Assembly (NCBI GenBank): GCA_002803225.1 | Contig: NXFV01000620.1 | Coordinates: 1 to 53,711 of the forward strand | Direction of reading: 5' to 3' | DNA from: Gamarada debralockiae | Taxonomy: Eukaryota > Ascomycota > Leotiomycetes > Helotiales > Hyphodiscaceae | Length of the DNA stretch: 53,711 nucleotides | Part shown: positions 32,231-44,014 of the stretch, one piece after another | Layout: each line of letters starts with the position of its first letter | Numbering within the stretch: position 1 is the stretch's first letter | The notes under the pieces: generated by a model | The model's input: the letters and a program-made list of their open reading frames with translations, nothing else | What the model was told of the DNA's origin: nothing | Database searches by the model: none | Program-made: the position numbers and the translations under genes

Positions 32231-34229
32231 ATGATGGCTACATACATTTGGGGTGGCGGTCAGCCTCGGCCTTCCAATGCCATAATTTTAAAAACGAACG
32301 TCATCAAACCTATTGCGAGACGAGCTCGCAAACCAAAGGTTCGATCGGGATGCAAAACCTGCAAGTGAGCCCCTCTTCCCTCCTTATCCACAACCAGGCA
32401 CTAGCTGAGCATTCCCTTCCAGAACTCGAAGAGTCAAATGCGACGAAGGTCGACCAAGCTGCAATCGGTGCATCAAATTCGGTGTAGCGTGCGACGGATA
32501 CCTTTCCAATATCAAGCCCCACCCCCTCCCTTCAACCACGCCAGCTCGCCGCAACATTCTTCCCAAGCCCGCAAAGCTATGCGAACTGTCTCCTCTCCCT
32601 CGACGTTTTGACTCCGAACAAGAAAGTCGTTTCTTCCGCTTTTTCTGTGAGGACGTTGCTGCGCAGCTCTCTGGTCCCTTAAGGACTACACTCTGGGAAC
32701 GAATTATTCCACAAATGTGCGAAGCCGAGCCCTTCGTGAGACACGCAGTCGTAGGCATTGGCGCTCTCAGTCAAGTGTATCGTGATCATGCGCCTCACTT
32801 GGGGAAAGGTCCTCATCCTATAACCTGCTGTCTTCATGACTTTGAGGACAGGAAGCGCTTGTTTTATCAGTTTGCGTTGAAAGAGTACGGCAAAGCGCTT
32901 AAAGGGATGAGGAAAGCGATTGCGAATCGAAAGCATGATACAAGGACTGCATTGATTGCATGCCTGTTAGTGTTTTGCTTTGAAAGTTTGCAAGGAAATC
33001 CGAATTCGGCCGTCTCAAACGCGAAGAGCGGACTCACGCTCTTGCAAGAGTTCATGGCAACGAAAAGTCCGTATTGTGCAATGACCCAATGTGCGGACTC
33101 ATATGCGGGCATCGAGGGAGATATATTGAAGGCGTTTGCGGGGCTGGATCTTCAGGTTCTGTTCTTTTTAAATGGGAGGACTGAACATGTACACCGCGCA
33201 GCCGTTGCGAGATTCGAGGAAGTCGTTAACAATATGCCGGATGAATTCGCAACCCTGGAGGAGAGCATGAGTTATTGGCTGGTTGTCCAAAGGAGGAACT
33301 ACCACTTCAATATCATAGCCATCAACGCTCTTTCGGATCTTGCAGTTTCTACGGGGAGTCAAAATCCGTTGGATAACGTGAGTCGTTTCGGAAACTCAGA
33401 AGACATTGATTCTGTCTCTGAAGACGTATCCCGGAGTCCGCTCGAGGATTCGGAGTCAGCACGTAAGGCAGCATTGAGAGATCAGATGGAAAGGTATAGA
33501 GAGGATCTCCGTCGCTGGTTACGGGCTTCGAATCCAATCTTTGACAGAGTCAATGAGAGTGGGGGGAAGGAACAGAGGGCTGTCATGACATTAACCAAAA
33601 TTCACTACAATCTCAACCACATTCAGTTAGCGGGAGCCTTCTTCGTTAAAGACACAGAGTTCGACGCCTATCTCCCCGAGTATACAACGATCGTCGAGCT
33701 GTCAGAAGAGATCTACCCGTACTTGACCCAAAACTCCAATTCGGTATTTCGATTCTTCTTGGGTATCGTCTATGCTCTTTCTGCTGTTGGATTTCGCTGT
33801 CGGGACTCCCACATTCGCGGACGCGCGATTGCTTTGCTACAACGTGGTCCGTACCGAGAGGGCATCTGGGATGCCTTAGGTGTGGGTAAATTAACAGACT
33901 GGATCAGAAGAGTTGAAGAAGAGGGCATGGATGAAAATGGATACATACCAGACAGCAAAAGAGCTGTCATGACTCTTTGCGACGTGGACTTGAAGGCCAA
34001 GGTTGCGGTGCTCGGATGTGTCAGTTCCACGGAAGAGGGACTGAAATTCAGAAAAGAGGTCGTGCCGTGGGAACACGAGATTGGTGGGAATCACTTTGGG
34101 TCGATGAAACTCAAGGATGATACGAAATTTTTGGCATGCCATAAAGTACTGAAGGATAGAAGGAGCGTTTCTGGGAGCCCGTTGCGCTTTGGGAAGTTTT
34201 GGGGAGACGAGGCGGCTTCTGAAGACTGA
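32231..34229 (+). CDS. Zn(II)2Cys6 transcription factor
   Basis: Exons 32231-32364 and 32423-34229; a 58-bp intron interrupts the zinc cluster, a common position in this family. The product is about 646 aa. The DNA-binding domain is C41-x2-C44-x6-C51-x6-C58-x2-C61-x6-C68, preceded by the basic stretch ARRARKPKVRSG. The rest is a helical regulator region, including FFRFFCEDVAAQL and RHAVVGIGALSQVYRDH, a pattern typical of fungal zinc-cluster proteins. It contains no stop or frameshift. The start is uncertain: two consecutive ATGs at 32231 and 32234 are the first in frame after an upstream stop, but an unseen 5' exon is possible. Neighbours give no clear hint of its targets. Confidence 0.92.
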
Positions 34230-34481
34230 TGAGAAGACACTAGTTCCACCTGATACAAGTCAGGCTATATAATACATCTTCAAACCTCCGCGTCGAAAAG
34301 AAGTTGTGTGTCTGTGGAAGCAAAGGGGGGCCAGGCCGCTAAAAATAGTGGGGTAACTTGCCCCACTTCCGACGTCATCAGCTCGCCCACAAAAATCTTT
34401 CCACTCTTCCAAGAGGTATGAATCAAAGCAAACAGATAACAACCACCTCTTAGCATACAACACCCTTCATATTCTCGGAAA

Positions 34482-35620
34482 ATGTTCGACAAATTCAACC
34501 CCTTTTCAAGACCCTCGACGGTCAGCGAAATCACTGGACTCATAATCTATCCCATAAAATCCTACCGAGGAATCTCCACCAGGAAGTCCTTCCTCTCCAA
34601 ACAAGGACTTGATCTTGGATGTTTGTGGATGCTGAAACCCTGAGGTAAGAAACGAACTCTGTCGCCCTCTTCTCACTTGAAAACCTAACTAACTCGAACA
34701 TCTCGCAGATTCATAACCATCCGTGACATCTTGGAACTTACTCTAATCGATACCACATTCGCTTCCACCTCCGATTCCACCTCCGAAACCTCACCCTCCG
34801 CACCCTCACCGAACGGAACAAACGGTGCTGAGAATCTGGCAATCTCTATACGACATACAGACAAAAAGGTCGCGGTTCCCGCCCGACCGACGCAGGAATG
34901 GCTCACAGCAAACGCCGACCTCCGCAACGTCAACATATCTGGGAATATGACACAGACGGTTACGTATATCGAGACGCCATCAACGATGTTTTCACGGACT
35001 TCTTCAAGGAATGAGTGAAGTTGGTTTATAAAGGTCCCACACCGAGAATATTGGGGGGCAATGCGGCGCCGGATATCCTGGGTAGAGAGGAGAGCACGAA
35101 TTTCCTAGACGGGATGCCTTTGTAAATTGCCGATGAGGCCAGTATTAGGGAACTTAATAGCCATTTGAGGGGAAAGGGGCATGTTGAGATCACAATTGAG
35201 AGGTTCGGACCGAATATCATCGTGCGCGGGGCCACGACTCTCTCCAGTCTAGAGGACGACAGGGCGCCGAAGGCTTGGGCTGAGGATTCGTGGAAGATGG
35301 CGAGAATTTTGAACAGTACTGGCGAGCAGAAGACGGGAATAGCGGGACTATCGGGAGGCGGTGAGAAGGGATTGGAGATCGATGTCCGGGCAAGATGCGC
35401 GAGGTGTCAGGTCCCCAATGTAGATCCAGATACAGCGGAGAAGGATAGGAAGGAGCCGTTGGACACGTTGGTTAGGTATCGGAGAGTAGATGAGGGACTC
35501 AAGTGGAAGCCGTGCTTTGGAATGCTGAGTGTACCGAGAAATGAGGGGCTAATCGCTGTCGGCATGAAGTTCGAAGTGATGGAAACGACCGAGAAACATT
35601 TATATATAAAGGGTTTCTGA
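34482..35620 (+). pseudogene. MOSC-domain (molybdenum cofactor sulfurase C-terminal-like) pseudogene
   Basis: The frame starts at the ATG at 34482 with VSEITGLIIYPIKSYRGIS, the MOSC N-terminal beta-barrel start. A small deletion near 34611 shifts the frame before WMFVDAETLR. An ordinary intron (34645-34708) follows, then FITIRDILELTLIDTTF. A second shift near 34942 leads to YDTDGYVYRDAINDVFTDFF. Two in-frame stops follow, a TGA before VKLVYKGPTPRILGGN and a TAA before IADEASIREL. The C-terminal part (ERFGPNIIVRG, EDSWKMARI, RCARCQVPNVDPDTAE, KPCFGMLSV) is open to a stop at 35620. Family members are mitochondrial or cytosolic molybdenum enzymes related to mARC. With four lesions this copy is dead. 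Both stops fit CGA to TGA and CAA to TAA changes. Confidence 0.9.
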
Positions 35621-36335
35621 GGAGGCTGGTGGCATGAAGAGCAATGTGGATCTGATGACAAAGCGATTTTGAAGACACAATGCAGACGAGGAGACACATC
35701 GGAAGTGATTGTTGGAAATCTAAGGGTATCAAAAAATGTGTTTCGCGAACTCGCGGCTGATCTGAACGATGCTATAAATGTTCCCTCTTGCAGCGAGTTT
35801 GCTGGAAGCAATATGCCTAAAAGAGTTCCAAACCTATATTAGAAAGCTCTCTGCCTCACTACCGCAACGTACTGCATGCTGAGATTGACTGAAAGACGTA
35901 GATGGCAGTGTACAGCCATTAGGAGAATCGGTCGCTTTTGACGTTGCGGAAAGCAGGGGATGGACCACTACAGCTACACTCATGACATCCAGCATCCAGG
36001 CAAGGGCTCTTGTCAAGGCATCATATCTGTAGTCCAAGATGCGATATTTAATGATGGGGTACTACAAAAATAGAGCTCAGTCATTATCCATAGGTCGAGA
36101 CAGTATTTTCCACTTACTTGTGAGGACAAAATGCCTGCTGAAATATATGGAAGTGATACTAGCAAGAAAATCATGGAGTAGAGGAGCAACAACGCTGACA
36201 AGGTGTATCACCCATCAAAATAAGCGTCGTCCTCCTGCCTTGCGCCAAATCGCCCGGTAGATCCATTGGATCCTGAAGTGGAATCGGTCAACACATAACC
36301 TGTGATGGAACTTCGTCCACGCCCCCACCCATCTG

Positions 36336-36644
36336 TGAAGACTACTACTATTAACAAGTCATTTAAAATCAACGAAACAGCGCTACAATCAATACGTAGA
36401 TTTATTCTAATGAAATTGGGTGTCGCCATGTGGTCTCAAGGTTACCGAACAATGATAGTAACGAGTATTAGGAGAAAGGTGAGATTTCTGCCAGTGACCC
36501 GTAATTTCAGCGGTCCATGAGAAGAGAGCAGCGTTGTCCAAGTTGGAAGGCTGTATTCTTTGAAAGTCGAGCATCGCCATCTCTGATGCCTTCAGCGTAG
36601 AGAATTTAGCTCAGGTCTATCAATCCCTAGAGTGAATTCAAACG
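36336..36644. repeat. Dispersed repeat A, copy 2
   Basis: Partner of 31284-31550 in the same orientation. This copy is longer by two internal blocks, around GTCGCCATGTGGTCTCAAGG and a stretch after ACCGAACAATGATAG. It ends about 220 bp upstream of the Rab5 start codon. Confidence 0.85.
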
Positions 36645-36683
36645 ATTACGCAGCCGTGGCTGAACTTGCAGCTGCAAATCTCA

Positions 36684-36690
36684 TCACGTG
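36684..36690. promoter_or_regulatory. CACGTG (E-box) element upstream of Rab5
   Basis: TCACGTG lies about 175 bp upstream of the Rab5 ATG. This motif is bound by Cbf1/bHLH factors in fungi. Function here is inference. Confidence 0.35.
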
Positions 36691-36864
36691 CCAGCCTTTT
36701 GGTGTAGCTCCCGCCTCTTTCCAAATCATCATCCACCCTCACAAACAAAGACCACACCACAACTTCATCCTCCCTCGATAATCCGACGTCTTCCAGCGAA
36801 ATTCGACGATAGATATTGTGCGAGATATACCATTATATCTAAATACCTTCGAATACATTCCAAC

Positions 36865-37781
36865 ATGGCTGCCAGAGGCCCAGCAGGCTCCCGCGGCGGA
36901 AACTCTCGATTTGCGCAATTCAAGCTGGTGTTGCTGGGTACGTGGATCTGTCCTTTTTCTTAGTGCTGTGAATGTCATGTGTAGAACAAAAGCTGATATC
37001 AGTTTTAGGAGAGTCCGCAGTTGGAAAGGTACACAAGAAACAGCCGTCCCGAAGCGCCCCTCGATGCTAACATCCCATCCAGAGTTCCCTAGTTCTCCGG
37101 TTTGTCAAGGATCAATTCGATGATTGTTAGTATTCCCAGTCCTAGCCTCTTCATCTCTGTTCCCATTCCATACCATTGAGGCATGATCAAGCTAATATTG
37201 ATCAGACCGCGAATCAACAATCGGTGCCGCCTTCTTAACACAAACGATATCGCTCGATGATAATACAACTGTCAAGTTCGAGATATGGGATACCGCCGGG
37301 CAAGAGAGATACAAATCCCTCGCACCAATGTACTACCGAAATGCCAACTGTGCTGTTGTGGTCTACGATATTACACAAGCTGTAAGCCTCCTCTCGTTTA
37401 GGCGCCAGGATAACAACTGACATTGCTGGGACATAGTCATCACTAGACAAGGCGAAACAGTGGGTGAAGGAACTCCAACGACAGGCGAATGAAAATATTA
37501 TCATTGCTCTTGCGGGCAACAAACTCGATTTGGTCACCGATCAACCAGACAAGCGTGCTATCGCCACCGCAGATGCCGAGGCCTATGCGAGAGAAGCCGG
37601 ACTCCTTTTCTTCGAAACATCAGCGAAGACATCCGAGAATGTGAGAGAATTGTTCACTGCGATTGCGAAGAAGTTGCCATTAGACCAAGCTGGACCGAGA
37701 AATCCAAGATCGGGTGGACGAGGAGGTGTTGAGTTGAGACCCGAAACGGCAGGAACCACACAACCAGGATGTAGCTGTTAG
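36865..37781 (+). CDS. rab5: Rab5-family small GTPase (Ypt5/Vps21)
   Basis: Five exons: 36865-36937, 37009-37028, 37083-37125, 37206-37381, 37437-37781. Introns are 54-80 bp and exon 2 is only 20 nt. The product is 218 aa. All GTPase boxes are present: P-loop GESAVGKSS (from residue 25), switch [15 protein letters not shown] with the Rab5-type effector sequence, [18 protein letters not shown] in switch II, GNKLDLV for guanine recognition, and ETSAKT. The C-terminus CSC is a double geranylgeranylation signal. Rab5 directs fusion and maturation of early endosomes and vacuolar protein sorting. It is a housekeeping gene, intact, with many introns as usual for fungal Rab genes. Confidence 0.98.
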
Positions 37782-38533
37782 ACGGGCGTTTGAGATTTGA
37801 GGAGCAGTGGGAATATCTGGGGGAGAAGGCGGAATCATTCTATCACGGCCGAACTGTCCTCACCGGCATGCCCATCATACACGGTCCCTTTTCGTGCGAA
37901 ATTGCTGGATTGAGAGGGAGCGATATCATACATACGACTTTCCAACCTTTACGATGGCAGTTTTTTAATACCTGGTGTCTCTTAGTTCTCGTATGCCATG
38001 GGTTGGTTGATGCACGAATTTCCTCCAAGGCGCGAGAGATTTTCTATTGAATCGTTCTGCAGCATTTGGGATGTACGATATGCAATAGAATATTTTGACT
38101 GAAAGAAGAAACCGCACCTACTTGGATTGGCTATGTGAAATACCATGAATGATGGAACTGCATGCTGAAACGGCATCTTGTTGGTGTTGTACTGCAGTAA
38201 TTGGAATACAAGATATCTAACAATTGTTTCTAGAAGGAAAGTCCTTAGCTGACAGGGAGCCCAGGTCGCTCATTCTGGTTCAGCCATTGATCTCGAGGAT
38301 ACCAGTAGAGAATTCTTAGCTTGTTGATAGCTCGATTTCGATCGCGGAAGCGTGCTGAAGGATTGGTATCTTAATTAATGCGGTAGCCTCGCTGGATCCA
38401 AGCGGCTGCATCATCGCCAATCTTGGCCGACGGGAACTTGAGCTCGTTCCGACATCCAAGCAACATTTTCTTGACCACGCCCCAAACAACATCTCAACCT
38501 CAACAACTCTCGCACGCCCAACGCAGCCCCGTC
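37782..38533. other. Intergenic: Rab5 3' region, repeat B copy 2, MIC60 promoter
   Basis: No gene recognised. Repeat B copy 2 fills 38231-38387, starting about 300 bp upstream of MIC60. Confidence 0.45.
38231..38387. repeat. Dispersed repeat B, copy 2
   Basis: Partner of 26630-26790 in the same orientation at about 70% identity. The conserved right end reads TTAATTAATGCGG. It lies in the presumed MIC60 promoter. Confidence 0.6.
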
Positions 38534-40714
38534 ATGCTGCGGTCATCTCTTCGGTCGTCGAGGGCAATTGGCTACAGGCCCAGTGTAGCCAATGCTGGAC
38601 GACAATCGCACGCGATTCGAAATGGTCGGCCAACTTCGGTTGGAATGGTATGAGCTCTTAAAGCAGTCGCAAAGACTCAATTGAGGTGGTTTGAATGCTA
38701 ACTATCGTCTGCGATTGTAGAGAGGATATGCCGATAAACCTACCATCTCAGATTCGAAACCCGTCGTCCTCCCAGGATCTGCGAGCGCCAGTACCTCAGA
38801 ACCACCTCCTCCAGGCTCTGTCGCGACGTCAACAAGCTCGAAACCTACACCTGCTACTCCAACAACCTCTTCAACGATCCCAACACAAGACATTCCTCTT
38901 ACTCCTCCCCCAAGCTCCACCGTCCCACCAGCATCTACACCCCCTCCTTCAGCGCCTGCACCGAAGCCGAAGAGGAAGTTCTTTCGCAATACCTTCCTCA
39001 CGTTGTTCCTGTTGACAACCTTTGGATTTGGAGGTGGTATTTATTACTCTAGGATCAATGATAACTTCCACGATTTCTTCACCGAATACGTTCCGTTTGG
39101 AGAAGAGGCAGTTCTTTACTTCGAAGAGAGGGAATTCCGAAAACGCTTCCCATCTATTGCGCGCGGTCCCCGTACCCGGGACACTGGAGAATCAGTAAGG
39201 ATCCCAAGTCAGAGTGGAGTGTCTTGGAAGGTGGCAGATGATAAATCAAATGCTACGAAGCCGGCACCTCCCAAGCCATCCGAGGCCAAACAGACCCCAG
39301 TTGAAGCGAAGAAAGTGGACAACGTTGCTACAGTTGAGCAGACAAAGAAGGAAACACCACCTGTTAGCAAGCCTGCAGTTGGAAAATCACCAGAGCCTCA
39401 ACCACTGGCCAAGCCCGGACATCCAGCCCCGACAGCCTCAGCATCTGCCCCAGCCGCGACACAAGCACCGGCTTCGACCGAATTCACGCCGCCCGAAGTT
39501 GATCAACCATCAAGATTCCCTCCAGAGGTTACTCGTATCGATCCTATCAATATCAAGGATGCCAACGAGCCTTTAGTGCAGGATTTGGTGAAGATCATCA
39601 ACGATATCATCACGGTCGTTAATGCCGATAATGAAAACTCCAAGTTCTCTAACACAATAGCTAAGGCAAAGAATGATATTGCTAGTGTGGGAGGCAAGAT
39701 AAAAGCACTCAAGGATGCAGCACAGAAGGAGGCCGATGCTAAGGTTCAAGCGTCACATGAGGACTTCGACCGCGCTGCCAAGGAACTTATCAAGCGACTT
39801 GAAGGCGAGATGGCAGCTCAAGAGACGCAATGGAAAGAAGAATACGAATCCGAGCGCCGGAAAATCCACCAGAGCTACGAAGAAAAGCTCAAGGCCGAGA
39901 TCGAGCGGGCTAATGAAGTAAATGAGCAGCGTCGCCGAAACGAGTTGCTTGAGCAAGCTCTGGAAATGAAGAAGAAGTTTACCTCTGAGGTAAAGGATCG
40001 TGTCGAGGAGGAGCGTAACGGCCGATTGGGCAAGCTCACCGATCTTACCAATACCGTCACGGAGCTCGAGAAACTTACCACGGACTGGAACAATGTCGTC
40101 GATGCAAACCTCAAGACTCAGCACCTTCACGTCGCGGTTGAGGCTGTCCGCTCCAACCTGGAGAAGAGTCAGGTTCCCAGACCATTCATCCGCGAACTCG
40201 CTGCCCTGAAGGAAATCGCCGCCGATGACCCCGTTGTCAATGCAGCAATTGCATCAATCAACCCTACGGCTTACCAACGTGGCATTCCCTCTTCCGCCCA
40301 GCTAATCGATCGATTCCGTCGTGTTGCACAAGAAGTCCGAAAAGCTTCCCTGCTACCCGAAGACGCAGGCGTCGCAAGTCATGCTTCCAGCTACGTTTTG
40401 AGCAAATTACTCTTCAAGAAGAAAGGACTTGCGACTGGCGACGACGTAGAGAGTATATTGACGAGAACGGAGACGTTCCTAGAGGAGGGAGACTTGGATA
40501 GTGCGGCTAGAGAGATGAATGGGTTAAGTGGGTGGGCGAAGACTCTGAGTCAGGATTGGCTCGGTGAGGTGAGGAAGGTGTTGGAGGTGCAGCAGGCGCT
40601 TGATGTAAGTTCCCCTTTCCACTTCTGGTTTTGTTTGATTTTGGGGAGCTTGGGCTAATGATTGTGCAGGTAATTGCTACGGAGGCGAGACTTCAGAGTT
40701 TGAGGGTCGAATAG
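38534..40714 (+). CDS. MIC60: MICOS subunit Mic60 (mitofilin)
   Basis: Exons 38534-38647, 38721-40604, 40670-40714 (introns 73 and 65 bp) encode 680 aa. The N-terminus is an arginine/serine mitochondrial presequence (MLRSSLRSSRAIGYRPSV). A Pro/Ser/Thr-rich stretch follows, then a single membrane helix at about 133-152 (TLFLLTTFGFGGGIYYS). A second Ala/Pro/Lys-rich linker precedes a long coiled coil at about 365-480 (EEYESERRKIHQSYEEKLKA and following). The conserved mitofilin domain at the end contains HLHVAVEAVRSNLEKS, PRPFIRELAALKEIA and RFRRVAQEVRKASLLPEDAG. The last 15 codons come from exon 3 (VIATEARLQSLRVE). Mic60 sits in the inner membrane and shapes crista junctions. Intact housekeeping gene. 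Confidence 0.97.
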
Positions 40715-42161
40715 ACAACTACACTTTTCCTTTATACATGAGATCACCTGCGGTGAAGTGCCGCTGGTTGTAGGAAGTATAAAAATAGACATGTATTTTA
40801 TTCTGCCCTGTTGGTGGGTTTTTACTTCTTGATGTGATTATTTGTCATACGGACCGACGAATACCGAACTTGCTACAGTGTCAGAGGGGCTAAACGAGCC
40901 AAAAGTCCGTGTTTAAAGGACGTTTCGCTAACAAAACAGAGTTTCAAACTTTTACGCAAGTCGTGGAAGGTTTTAGTCGGTAGCCATATACAACTCGGCT
41001 TCTCTTTTCTAAAACAAATTAAATCTGAGGGGAAAAGAATTTGTGGCTCTTTAATACCATTCAAGTGAACTTATCGACTTGCAACTGGGAAGGGTTCAAA
41101 CCATCGCTTAATTCCCTGTAATACCTCCTCTCAAAGTCATGAGCCCAAGGGGGAAAAAACCACCACCACGAGACAATTACTTTGAATAAATGCGTCGTAG
41201 AGAGTTAATCCTCTGTAAAAAAAGGAAAACGAGTTGTGAATGCCAGTAATTGATGGCTACTACCCAGGCAGCGTAGCCTAAAGCTGGTCCCTACTCGGCA
41301 GATGTGTACGCCTCCTAGATACTGTATCATTCATAAAGAATGGAGTCACCTAGTTACTGACCAAATTTTTGAAACTCCCGCAGAACTCGAGGCAGGCAGC
41401 AAAGGCAGGTTGCCTGTCACGTTTGGCGCGCTCAGCATATTCGCTGTCAGGAATTGGTATTGACAGTCCTACGGCGATCCCAGGCTGACTTGCCCAGGAG
41501 GCAAAACAGCGATGTCGGTGACTACAAGTAGACATACTTGAGTTTGCAACTTGGGTTTGCAACTTGAGTTTGCAACTTGAGTTTGCAACTTGAGCAGTGC
41601 TGGAGAGCACCAGTTGGCTCACAACCGCAATACGGGGATAGAGAGCAAGTAAGACCGCGGTAGCCAATAGGGGGTTATTACGGCTGTTCGAAGGCCGATT
41701 GTTCCTCAATAAGGACAGCCCCTTAGTTGATGTACTGAGCTGTCTTGTTAAAGTCCGAAACCTATACAATGTTACATAGTTAAATTATCGATAGGATAAC
41801 AGTCTTTGCTGAACGAGCTTACTGGTAAGGATTTGGCAATTACCTTTTCAATTGGTATGGGGCTAACTAAGAAAACGATGAGATAAAGAATAGAGAACGG
41901 ATCATTAATGCTGAAGGATTAGCTATGTCTTTCCTGTGTCCGTCAACGAAGTTGCAGGACGAACCCGCATTCATGGCTGGCAGAGAATCGGCCTTGGAGA
42001 GGACCAAGACCGATAGTTTTCCTGGGTGGTCCTGGCGAGTTCAGATGAGGTTCTCCGTGCCCCGACATCTACGAACGTGTATCGCCAGTCTTCATTTTAT
42101 GAAAACTTAACGCAAAAAGCTGCAACGCATGGATTGGTGGTGAACTACAGAATGGGTGCGC
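40715..42161. other. Intergenic region with a 13-bp tandem repeat
   Basis: No gene recognised. A minus-strand frame at 41350-41769 crosses the tandem repeat and lacks an ATG start. Gene-poor accessory DNA appears to begin here. Confidence 0.45.
41538..41594. repeat. 13-bp minisatellite, about 4.4 copies
   Basis: The unit TTGAGTTTGCAAC is repeated at 41538, 41551 (one G for A change), 41564 and 41577, then partly again. Near-perfect copies indicate recent slippage. Confidence 0.9.
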
Positions 42162-42812
42162 TTAGCTAAGTGTAATTGTCTCGAAAGCTGGATTTCCCTC
42201 CATTCTTTCCCCATCCATGGCACCATGCACATAAGCATCGCCTGTAAGCCGTAATGTGCCCTCCTGACTATGTCGGCGCAATATGTACGGGGTATTGGCT
42301 CCAAGGGTAATGAAGATAAGATCTCCTTGTTCAGTTTCATGAGGGCCAATGGCCAAACAGCCGCCAGATACAAGCAAAGGCCGACGGCGTAGCGCAGCTA
42401 CCTGTAGCTGCTCACAGTGATCACCCAAACTTGCTTGGGTGAATGTCGGCACATCTATGACACTCATATCCACATCCTTCAAGGACTCATGTACATACAG
42501 TACAGTGAGAATCTTTTTCTTCTGAAGTCTAGGTTTCCTTGGCCCTTGTCGAAGCTCTTGGTCAGCTACTGTTGTGCGCCAAACAGCGCAAGCTCGTCCG
42601 CTGGACAGTTCAGAAGTGTCGGGGATATGGTCAGAGAGCCTCTGCAAATCGATCAGCCATGTACCAACAGCTCCGCGTTCCCAAGCCATGCCAGTTTGCT
42701 GCACTTCGCCTAAGAACATAGCACGAAGCAACAACGGCACTTTGCTGCCCATTGTGTGCCTTTCTTCCAATTCTATTGCATTGTTCAGCCCTGATGCTGA
42801 GAATTGTGGCTC
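42162..42812 (-). pseudogene. C-terminal fragment of a HET-domain protein
   Basis: An open frame runs from a good acceptor (CTTTTTAG, ending at 42813) to a TAA at 42162. It encodes about 216 aa starting EPQFSASGLNNAIELEERH. The distal part RRRPLLVSGGCLAIGP, then GDLIFITLGANTPYILRRH and RLTGDAYVHGAMDGE is the typical tail of fungal HET (heterokaryon incompatibility) proteins. The N-terminal HET domain was not found in the 1 kb upstream, so the gene is truncated or its 5' part is too decayed to see. Function is probably lost, though the 3' exon itself is unbroken. Confidence 0.75.
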
Positions 42813-44014
42813 CTAAAAAGGTATTGAGAGGACGCGCGGACCTATCGAGCGACCTTTGTTGTAGAGGAGAGCGATAGCTCTTAAGTGAGCAGTCATGAAA
42901 CCCACGAAGGGAGATCAGAGATGTATTTCGAGAATTTGCAGAGAGACAGGAGCTCCAGATATCCATTTGGAATGAGAATTCAGGCAAGGTCAGTGTAGAC
43001 CTCCTCGCATGACTTGCGGTAGTCCGGATGGAGTCCGAGCGCGTCCTATATATTCTCTCGCGATGATATTTTTCAAAAAATACTTGTATGTATACTGCTT
43101 AACTTTTCATCTTCTCCATGATCCAGCCACAGCAAAGTCAAAACATGCGATATCCGAATCTGGAGAATAAACATATTCAGTCGAAGCCCATAGATTGGAG
43201 ATCTTTGATGAGTGTCAACGATCCTAGTTAGGATCTATCCTTCTGGAAGAAGACAACCGTTCGATGGATGTTTGATGCCGTCTTGGCGACTGTCAAGCGC
43301 AAGTGTGGCAAATCAGAGGAGGTTGGGAAGGCCAAATTTGGAATTTTGAGCGATGGGAGATTAGGGAAGGAACGAAGATCTGTGGGTCTGGATGCGAGGA
43401 AATGGCAGGTGCGTTGCCTTGCATTCGGAATATGGACTTGGGAAGCGAGTATTGCAAGTTCTCGTGCCTGATTATTTACTTAAGTTGATTCCTTGGCCAA
43501 GTTCTGTGGTTTGAGGGAAGGAGATGATCTCACAAATAATCTTTCAATGTTTCTCGGACACTTTCTCAACTCACTTTTGAAATCTAAGCTCCTCCGTCGA
43601 TTACAATCATTACTTCGTACACTAGACTATGTTTATAACGCCAACCTTTTTCTCAAGTTTATGAAAGTAATACTTTGACGCTCGAAAGTCTTTACTTTGT
43701 TTTGTACTAGTCTTTCTCAAATAGATTGTAAAAAGCGAAGTAGGTTGTATTAAAAAATTGTTAGAATGTTGGAAAAGCAGACTACCATCTTTTTATACTC
43801 GTCGCATTCGGCAAGATTATCCTATTCTAGCCAACCGCGCTACCGAGTCTCAAGTACTTTAACGACTTCATCTTTTGCTTGCATTTTACTTCTAAATCCG
43901 GTTGCATTCACCTGTCTTTTTTAGATTGTTTGTCTTAGAAAAGACTTAATCTACCGAGAACTGCGGAAATAATCACTAATACAAAGTACTTGAAACTCTT
44001 TTGGATTTCTCTTA
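42813..44014. other. AT-rich noncoding stretch
   Basis: After about 43490 the sequence becomes strongly AT-rich and lacks coding patterns, unlike the gene-bearing parts. This is consistent with a decayed, possibly RIP-mutated repeat. Confidence 0.45.

Larger units (their letters stand above)
35621..36864. other. Intergenic region holding repeat A copy 2 and the Rab5 promoter
   Basis: No gene was found. Repeat A copy 2 occupies 36336-36644. The last 200 bp are the Rab5 promoter and leader. Confidence 0.45.

Noticed and set aside
41350..41769. 139-codon minus-strand frame with an N-terminus resembling a mitochondrial presequence
   Set aside because: No ATG at its start, it runs through the 13-bp minisatellite, and no domain is recognisable.
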